7,080 bases of DNA from positions 1 to 7,080 of the forward strand of contig JAIOWT010000049.1 in assembly GCA_021742025.1 (NCBI GenBank). Reading direction: 5' to 3'. The notes beneath the pieces were generated by a model. The model saw only the letters and a list, made by a program, of their open reading frames with translations, was not told the origin of the DNA and ran no database searches. Source of the stretch: Candidatus Nanopelagicales bacterium (GTDB lineage: Bacteria; Actinomycetota; Actinomycetes; S36-B12; UBA5976). A program made the translations under genes and the position numbers. This document shows positions 1 through 4,552 of this stretch, piece after piece. Position 1 is the stretch's first letter. Every line of letters starts with the position of its first letter.

Positions 1-359
1 TTTTGTATGCGCCAGTGAGTGCTAACTACGTTGATAACTTCAACAAATGGGGTCGAAACATGCCAGCAGTTGGCAATCCAATTATTGAGAGATTCGGTAG
101 TCCAGAAGACACTCCCGATTTTTGGGCAGGAATCTCAGCCGAAAATTACTTTGACAAAATCGATGATCCAATCATGATTCATCATGGAACTGCAGACAGT
201 ATTTGCAAATTAGCCTGGTCAGAGCGAGCGGTAAGTCAGATGCAAGCGCTTGATAAAGATGTGACTCTTCATATTTATGAAGGTGAGCAACATGCTTTTG
301 AGCCGCAGTTGGAATTATCTTTGCAACGGTCAGTGGAATTTTTTGAGAAGAATTTGTAA
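1..359 (+). CDS. Alpha/beta hydrolase, prolyl oligopeptidase (S9)-like, C-terminal part
   Basis: This is the 3' end of a gene that begins before the window; the first full codon is at position 3 and the stop TAA is at 357-359. The 118 visible residues form the last part of an alpha/beta-hydrolase fold. The segment DDPIMIHHGTAD (residues 54-65) is the strand and turn carrying the acid of the catalytic triad (Asp65), and YEGEQHAF (92-99) carries the catalytic His97. The nucleophile serine would lie upstream, outside the window. The layout (a FGSPED-type loop, then the Asp strand, a helix with SERAVSQMQAL, the His loop and a final helix) matches the C-terminal catalytic domain of S9 prolyl oligopeptidases and related esterases. 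Peptidase versus esterase activity cannot be decided from this fragment. The TTG at position 3 is an internal leucine codon, not a start. The gene converges on the minus-strand tRNA-Thr. Its DNA looks somewhat richer in A/T than the replication genes to the right. Confidence 0.85.
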   Translation, partial: LYAPVSANYVDNFNKWGRNMPAVGNPIIERFGSPEDTPDFWAGISAENYFDKIDDPIMIHHGTADSICKLAWSERAVSQMQALDKDVTLHIYEGEQHAFEPQLELSLQRSVEFFEKNL

Positions 360-371
360 CTGCGGAGTTAC
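356..371. terminator. Short hairpin at end of hydrolase gene
   Basis: GTAACT (356-361), loop GCGG, AGTTAC (366-371) is a perfect 6-bp stem overlapping the TAA stop codon of the plus-strand hydrolase. It lies in the 18-base gap before the 3' end of the convergent tRNA-Thr. On the plus strand it is followed only by TTCT, and on the minus strand by AAATTCTTCT, so it has no proper T-run in either direction. It may serve as a weak bidirectional terminator or a 3'-end trailer for the tRNA; this is inferred from position and symmetry only. Confidence 0.35.
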
Positions 372-377
372 TTCTAG

Positions 378-449
378 AGCCACCTGTGAGAATCGGACTC
401 ACGACCTACGCATTACGAGTGCGTTGCTCTACCCCTGAGCTAAGGTGGC
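378..449 (-). tRNA. tRNA-Thr, anticodon CGT
   Basis: The minus strand folds into a complete 72-nt cloverleaf. The acceptor stem is GCCACCT/AGGTGGC (7 bp) and the D arm is GCTC/GAGC with a 7-nt loop. The anticodon stem is ACGCA/TGCGT with loop CTCGTAA, giving anticodon CGT at 417-415, which reads Thr codon ACG. The variable region is AGGTC and the T stem is GTGAG/CTCAC. The discriminator base is U and CCA is not encoded (the next bases are CTA), so CCA must be added enzymatically. The T-loop reads TCCGATT: position 55, almost always U and converted to pseudouridine, is C. All stems pair perfectly, so the gene looks intact. It lies downstream of the VKOR gene on the same strand and converges with the hydrolase. 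Confidence 0.96.
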
Positions 450-452
450 GTC

Positions 453-474
453 ACGCAATCAAACGTTATTGCGT
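453..474 (-). other. Hairpin between VKOR gene and tRNA-Thr
   Basis: ACGCAAT (453-459) and ATTGCGT (468-474) form a perfect 7-bp stem with an 8-nt loop. It is 3 bases before the tRNA 5' end and 37 bases past the VKOR stop codon. On the minus strand the stem is followed by GAC and then the tRNA, with no T-run, so it is a poor intrinsic terminator. It could be part of the tRNA 5' leader (near the RNase P cut) or a Rho-assisted end for the VKOR transcript. The function is not established. Confidence 0.4.
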
Positions 475-501
475 AGTAAGAGTCTAATGAAATGTCGTCA
501 G
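473..501 (-). promoter_or_regulatory. Possible promoter for tRNA-Thr
   Basis: On the minus strand, CTGACG (501-496) resembles a -35 TTGACA box at 4 of 6 positions. After exactly 17 bases comes TACTAC (478-473), a weak -10 box. The start would fall near 466, about 17 bases before the mature tRNA 5' end. The -35 match and spacing are reasonable but the -10 is poor, and the tRNA may instead be read through from the VKOR gene. This is a weak candidate. Confidence 0.25.
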
Positions 502-511
502 AGGATGAAAA

Positions 512-1096
512 TTACTTAAGCCAAAAGTCTTGCCAGCGAACAAAAATCAATGCCATGATAATTAAGTAGGAAGCTCCAACCAGAATCCACTTCAGAGCAA
601 CGATGATTTCGGAAAGTGATTTCCCAAGGCTTAAACGTCCGCTAGCAAGATTGTCGATTGTTACTTGCCAGAAAATCGGAATAGTTACTGCCCACACCAC
701 CATGCACCAAGGGCAAAGTGCGCCGATTACATAAAGGCTTTGTCCAACTAGCCAAATAACAAAAAACATTCCAGCCAGAGCGCCTAGGTTTAACCCAACC
801 CACATCGACCTCGGTAATTCGACTCCCGTAAACAGAAGTGCGCCAAACATAATCACAATCGTGAAGCCAATAACTCCCAAGACCGGATTTGGAAATCCAA
901 ATAGTGATGCTTGCTCGGTGTTGATAACAGAGCCGCAGGAAAGCACTGGGTTGATATCGCAGTTGGGCACAAAGTCAGGGTTGCTTAGAACAGAAATCTT
1001 TTGGATTATCAATTCGATGGAGGCGACAATGCCGATAACGCCACCGACGATGAGTATCCATGCAGTTTGGCGATAACTGGCTTTATGGTTCTCCAT
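512..1096 (-). CDS. Vitamin K epoxide reductase (VKOR) family membrane protein
   Basis: VKOR proteins are integral membrane enzymes that pass electrons from newly exported proteins, usually through a thioredoxin-fold partner, to quinone, and so drive disulfide formation outside the cytoplasm (the role of DsbB in other bacteria). With ATG at 1096 the protein has 194 residues. About five hydrophobic helices are visible, near 13-34, 72-90, 98-118, 120-144 and 168-185. The loop between helices 1 and 2 holds the shuttle cysteines Cys46 and Cys54 (CDINPVLSCGSV), followed by the family signature FGFPNPVLG. The quinone-side active site CPWC is at Cys128/Cys131. There is no fused thioredoxin domain, so a separate DsbA-like partner should exist elsewhere. 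An in-frame TTG at 1102 would add two residues, but the Shine-Dalgarno sequence leaves it only 1 base of spacing, so ATG 1096 is preferred. The gene follows the secreted peptidase by 51 bases and is probably co-transcribed with it. Confidence 0.93.
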   Translation of the reverse strand: MENHKASYRQTAWILIVGGVIGIVASIELIIQKISVLSNPDFVPNCDINPVLSCGSVINTEQASLFGFPNPVLGVIGFTIVIMFGALLFTGVELPRSMWVGLNLGALAGMFFVIWLVGQSLYVIGALCPWCMVVWAVTIPIFWQVTIDNLASGRLSLGKSLSEIIVALKWILVGASYLIIMALIFVRWQDFWLK

Positions 1097-1103
1097 TAAC
1101 AAA

Positions 1104-1108
1104 CTTCC
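1104..1108 (-). promoter_or_regulatory. Ribosome binding site of VKOR gene
   Basis: The minus strand reads GGAAG seven bases before ATG 1096. The alternative TTG at 1102 begins one base after this motif, which is too close, so the motif decides the start in favour of the ATG. Confidence 0.6.
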
Positions 1109-1147
1109 ATCTCTACCGTGACTTGCTCCAACTCTAATGCACTCAAC

Positions 1148-2674
1148 TTACGGCCCATCGGAGCAGAAAATTCCAGATTTTGCTTGACCTGTTAAGTAAA
1201 AGTTGTCGACTACTTCGTCGATGCAATTTGAGCCTTGGTAATAAGCCGTGTGTCCATCGCCATCAAGCGTGAGCAAGACTCCCTTTGATAGCTGTGCGGC
1301 AAGGACCTGACTCCAGGCATACGGTGTGGCTGGATCATTGACAGTTCCGACTACCAAAATTGTCGGTGTTCCAGGCGCAGTGATCTTTTTTGGAACACCA
1401 GTGGCAGCAGCTTTCCAATAGCTACACCCAATGTTGCTCCAAGCAAGGTACTCACCAAAGTTGGGTGCATCGACTTTCCATTGCGCGGCCAGTGAAACGG
1501 TCTGATCCAGCGTGGCCCGATCTGGTCGATCTAAGCAGTTAACTGCAGCGATTGCGTCATTTGAGTTGTCTTTAAATGATCCATCAGAATTTCTGCCAGT
1601 GTAAAAATCAACGCTGCTAGCTAAGCCTGAGTAGTCAGCATCGAAAGCTAGTCCTAAATTCTCGCGCAATTCAGGCCAGCCATACTCCTTGTCATACAGC
1701 GAGCCAACTACACCTAAAGTGCCCATGGCCTGAGTGAATAACCGACCATCGTCCAGAGTCACTGGGCTTGCATCTAAATCAGTTAGCAGATCACTAACTT
1801 CAGAGACTCCGGCTGCACCACTTGCATCAAGTGGGCAATCTGATTTTGTGGCACAGTCATCGACAAATCGTTCGAGTGCAAGTTCGAAACCGAGTGCCTG
1901 CCCATAAGAAAGTTGCTCGTTAGTCAGTGTTGGATCTATAGCTCCATCAAGCAACATTCGACCGACTCGGTCAGGAAATAAGTCGGCATAGGTTGCGCCC
2001 AGAAAAGTTCCATAACTTTTTCCCAGCCAGTTCAACTTCTCGTCACCCAAAAGTGTCCGCAAAATATCGATGTCCCGAGTTGCGCTTACCGTATCTAAAA
2101 ACTCGTAGATTTCTGGTGAGTTTGTGGCACATGATTGTGCAAACAATTCCGCCATAGCCTGCGCCTCATCAATTTCAGTTTGGTTATCTGGGGAACCATC
2201 AAGTGCAATGTAATCTTCCGTTTGCTCATCGTTGAGGCATTCAACTGGTGTGCTTTCTCCAACTCCACGTGGATCAAAACCAACAATGTCAAAGTTCTCA
2301 CGCAAGGTATCGCTCACAACATATTCGTCATAAGTTGTGTATTCGATTCCAGAGCCACCTGGTCCACCCGGGTTTAATACGAGAGACCCTTGCGCCGAAC
2401 CAGTTGCCAGTTTTCTGATTACAGAGATTTGAAGTGCACCGTTGGTGGGGTTTGCATAATCAATTGGGACATTGAATTCTGCACACTCAAAGCCGTCTTT
2501 ACAGTCTGACCAATCAAGTTGTTGCGCGTAGTAGCCATCGAGTCCTTCACCTTGCGGAACCGATGCACTTTCACTGGCTTCTGGTGAACTCGCGTTATTG
2601 GGGTTCGCTTGAAGTGCTCGATAACCAATAATGCCAATAACCAACGCCATGACAACAGCTAGAAATTTCCGCAA
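1148..2674 (-). CDS. Secreted TAP-like serine peptidase (alpha/beta hydrolase, S33)
   Basis: This 508-residue protein matches the tripeptidyl-aminopeptidase family of actinobacterial secreted alpha/beta hydrolases, which remove short N-terminal peptides; the true substrate is unknown. The N-terminus (MRKF, hydrophobic stretch 5-18, then ALQA at 20-23) is a signal peptide or anchor, with possible cleavage after residue 23. There is no lipobox. A low-complexity Ser/Glu/Asn linker covers about 24-45. The oxyanion-hole motif GGPGGSG is at 103-109, the nucleophile elbow GKSYG at 218-222 (Ser220), the acid Asp447 lies in GTVNDPATPY, and His475 in GDGHTAYY. The region from about 400 to the end is the TAP-like C-terminal domain. 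Ten cysteines (58, 64, 146, 182, 274, 280, 380, 417, 484, 504) suggest disulfides. The start is TTG at 2674, chosen because AGGGG lies six bases upstream and the basic N-terminus fits export. It is followed by VKOR, a plausible disulfide supplier. Confidence 0.93.
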   Translation of the reverse strand: MRKFLAVVMALVIGIIGYRALQANPNNASSPEASESASVPQGEGLDGYYAQQLDWSDCKDGFECAEFNVPIDYANPTNGALQISVIRKLATGSAQGSLVLNPGGPGGSGIEYTTYDEYVVSDTLRENFDIVGFDPRGVGESTPVECLNDEQTEDYIALDGSPDNQTEIDEAQAMAELFAQSCATNSPEIYEFLDTVSATRDIDILRTLLGDEKLNWLGKSYGTFLGATYADLFPDRVGRMLLDGAIDPTLTNEQLSYGQALGFELALERFVDDCATKSDCPLDASGAAGVSEVSDLLTDLDASPVTLDDGRLFTQAMGTLGVVGSLYDKEYGWPELRENLGLAFDADYSGLASSVDFYTGRNSDGSFKDNSNDAIAAVNCLDRPDRATLDQTVSLAAQWKVDAPNFGEYLAWSNIGCSYWKAAATGVPKKITAPGTPTILVVGTVNDPATPYAWSQVLAAQLSKGVLLTLDGDGHTAYYQGSNCIDEVVDNFYLTGQAKSGIFCSDGP

Positions 2675-2680
2675 GATCCG

Positions 2681-2685
2681 CCCCT
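2681..2685 (-). promoter_or_regulatory. Ribosome binding site supporting TTG start of peptidase
   Basis: The minus strand reads AGGGG followed by CGGATC and then TTG at 2674-2672. The six-base spacing is near ideal, so the TTG is a credible start. The next in-frame ATG, at codon 9, would cut off the basic head of the signal peptide. Confidence 0.65.
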
Positions 2686-2693
2686 AAATGTAA

Positions 2694-2722
2694 CTACTTC
2701 GACCTTAAACCAGGAGAAGTAG
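2694..2722 (-). terminator. Hairpin between holB and the peptidase gene
   Basis: CTACTTC (2694-2700) pairs with GAAGTAG (2716-2722), a perfect 7-bp stem. Inside it, CCT (2703-2705) pairs with AGG (2712-2714) around a 6-base loop, with a small asymmetric internal loop between the two stems. It sits 9 bases beyond the holB stop codon. On the minus strand it is followed by TTACATTT, a weak T-rich tail. It may be a partial terminator or attenuator separating the replication genes from the envelope genes. The peptidase ribosome binding site starts only 8 bases past the stem. Confidence 0.45.
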
Positions 2723-2731
2723 ATTGGGAAA

Positions 2732-3925
2732 CTATCCAACTATCGCGGTAAGCCTTGGATCTCTCAAACTCACTAACAACGACTCGAAGGCATTTAACGG
2801 ATTAACGTTTGCAACAATCTGATCGCGAGCTTCAGTTATCGCAGCAATTCGTCGCAGTGTTGCAGACTCATCATCAACACTTCCCACGCGCTCAATAGAT
2901 TCGCGAAGTTCTTCATTAACGAGTTCGACATTGGCACCAGATTGAACCACCAAAACATCACGGTAATAACCAGTTAAGTCCAATAGGACTCGATCGTATT
3001 GATCACTAAGGACTCGGCGGCGGCGCGATTTTGCGCGATCATCCAAATCTTTCAGTGCACTTTTCATTTGTCGCTCAACGGTCTTCAGGCCTTTACCCTC
3101 GGCGCCTTCGCCAAAAGCCGTTCGAATGTCTTGGTCATCTTCTTGATCAAGTGGCGTCACGATGGCATCTGCATCGGCATTTGCACTAGCAACGATCTTG
3201 TTAGCTTGATCAAAACACGAACTAACAACCCGCAGATTCGTCGGGATGTCCAGTATCTGCTTGCGACGCAGTCTCACGTTTTCATCAGTGGCAAGTGCTC
3301 GAGCTCGACCAATGTGACCTTGCGCAGCGCGGGTTGCCCAAGCGGCCATAGCTGGGTCAATGCCAAAGCGCGCAGTTAATTGCTGCGAAATCGCAGCGAA
3401 TGTTGGTGACGTCAATGCCACGTGACGGCACCGACTACGAATCGTTGGGAACACATCATCTACAGTTGGCGCACACAATAACCAAACCGTTGCCGGTGGT
3501 GGCTCTTCAAGGGACTTAAGCAATGTTGAAGCCGCATCAATTCGGAATCGATCAACGTCTTCAACAACAATTACGTGCCATGGCGAGCGAGTTGGAAGAA
3601 GCGAAGCACGTTCAATTAGATTACGAGTGGCTTCGACTTTGTAATTTATGCCTTCAGGAACAATGTGTTCAACATCTGGATGAACTCCCGCGGCAACATT
3701 TCGGCAATCGATACATTCGCCGCAACCCCCATTCGGACAAATCAAAGATGCCGCAAACGCAAGCGCAAGAGTGCTTCGGCCACTTCCTGGTGGACCAGTG
3801 ATTAGCCAAGCATGTGTCATGGCATCACCACGTTCACCGATTGCTACTTTTGCGGCATCGGTAACTGCGTGTTTCATTTCGTCCACAGCATGCTCTTGAC
3901 CAATCAAGGAATCAAAAACATTCAT
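2732..3925 (-). CDS. holB: DNA polymerase III subunit delta'
   Basis: Delta' is the structural stator of the clamp loader that places the beta sliding clamp on primed DNA; it acts in the cytoplasm with delta and the tau/gamma subunits. The 397-residue protein has an AAA+ fold: Walker A-like GPPGSGRS at 44-51, a four-cysteine zinc module (Cys63, 68, 71, 74), a Walker B-like strand VIVVEDVDRF at 118-127, LKSLEEPPP at 136-144, and the SRC motif at 164-166 that supplies the arginine finger to the neighbouring ATPase subunit. Arg50 replaces the Walker A lysine, which fits a subunit that does not hydrolyse ATP and is usual in actinobacterial delta'. Residues 245-280 are acidic and probably a flexible insert; the collar domain follows to the end. 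The ATG start overlaps the tmk stop as ATGA, so translation is probably coupled; the only GGAG upstream is 13 bases away. Confidence 0.95.
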   Translation of the reverse strand: MNVFDSLIGQEHAVDEMKHAVTDAAKVAIGERGDAMTHAWLITGPPGSGRSTLALAFAASLICPNGGCGECIDCRNVAAGVHPDVEHIVPEGINYKVEATRNLIERASLLPTRSPWHVIVVEDVDRFRIDAASTLLKSLEEPPPATVWLLCAPTVDDVFPTIRSRCRHVALTSPTFAAISQQLTARFGIDPAMAAWATRAAQGHIGRARALATDENVRLRRKQILDIPTNLRVVSSCFDQANKIVASANADADAIVTPLDQEDDQDIRTAFGEGAEGKGLKTVERQMKSALKDLDDRAKSRRRRVLSDQYDRVLLDLTGYYRDVLVVQSGANVELVNEELRESIERVGSVDDESATLRRIAAITEARDQIVANVNPLNAFESLLVSLRDPRLTAIVG

Positions 3926-4542
3926 CGTGATGCAAGTACTCCGTCTATTGCAGCTCGCACAGCGGCGGCCACATCATCTTTTGGTTCAGTCGCATCAATA
4001 ACTACGTTTGGATAGGAAGAGGCAGCCGCAATGTCGCGGAAAGCTTGGTGCACGGCTTCATGAAAATCTCGAGACTGAATTTCCATCCGATCAGTTCCAT
4101 CCATGCGCTGTTCAGCTGCTTCGTGCGGCACATCTAGATAAATGGTGAAATCTGGAATGAGATTTCCAGTGGCCCAAAGGCTCAAATCCCGAATCTTGTC
4201 AGCCCCTAGGCCACGCGAGAAACCTTGATAGGCAACGGAGGAATCAAAGTAGCGATCACAGATAACTGTGGCGCCACGTTCCAATGCTGGACGGATCAAG
4301 TTAGCTGCATGGTCCGCGCGCGAGGCTGCAAACAATAAAGCTTCCGTGTGATCTGGCATGTCAGTGATTTCTGGATCCAACAAAATGTTTCGGATCTTTT
4401 CGGCAGTTGGAGTGCCGCCCGGTTCGCGCGTGAGAACTACTTCATGGCCAAGCGATTGCAAGTATTCAGCAAGGCGCTTTGAATGGGTTGATTTTCCGGC
4501 GCCTTCACCGCCTTCAATCGCAATAAACAATCCGGTAGCCAC
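3922..4542 (-). CDS. tmk: Thymidylate kinase (dTMP kinase)
   Basis: This enzyme phosphorylates dTMP to dTDP with ATP, a required step in dTTP supply, in the cytoplasm. The 206-residue protein is full length for the family. The P-loop EGGEGAGKST is at 10-19, with no arginine after the first acidic residue. TREPGGT (38-44) helps bind dTMP, the DRY motif is at 96-98 within a segment running on to SSVAYQG, and the LID region with its Arg and Asp residues is at about 146-160. The P-loop and LID together suggest the bacterial (E. coli-like) type, in which the catalytic arginine comes from the LID. The start is GTG at 4542, ten bases after the topA stop. The only Shine-Dalgarno candidate is a weak AGAG overlapping that stop, so translation probably depends on coupling with topA. 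The stop TGA overlaps the holB ATG. Confidence 0.97.
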   Translation of the reverse strand: MATGLFIAIEGGEGAGKSTHSKRLAEYLQSLGHEVVLTREPGGTPTAEKIRNILLDPEITDMPDHTEALLFAASRADHAANLIRPALERGATVICDRYFDSSVAYQGFSRGLGADKIRDLSLWATGNLIPDFTIYLDVPHEAAEQRMDGTDRMEIQSRDFHEAVHQAFRDIAAASSYPNVVIDATEPKDDVAAAVRAAIDGVLASR

Positions 4543-4552
4543 GATTCAAACT

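Noticed and set aside
172..402. Minus-strand open frame of 76 codons running from inside the tRNA-Thr into the hydrolase
   Set aside because: It overlaps both the 3' half of the tRNA and the hydrolase coding region, and the translation resembles no known family.
2135..2377. Plus-strand open frame of 80 codons inside the peptidase gene
   Set aside because: It is antisense to the oxyanion-hole region of a well-supported peptidase, with no independent coding signal.
2999..3379. Plus-strand open frame of 126 codons opposite holB
   Set aside because: It lies wholly antisense to a convincing holB, its translation shows no recognisable domain, and there is no ribosome binding site or neighbour to support it.
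3523..3801. Plus-strand open frame of 92 codons opposite the N-terminal half of holB
   Set aside because: It is antisense to the AAA+ domain, and the Gln/His/Leu-rich translation is typical of a shadow frame.
2732..3925. Arg in place of Lys in the Walker A motif of delta', considered as a damaging mutation
   Set aside because: Delta' does not need to hydrolyse ATP, and GPPGSGR is the usual form in actinobacterial homologues, so this is a family trait and not decay.
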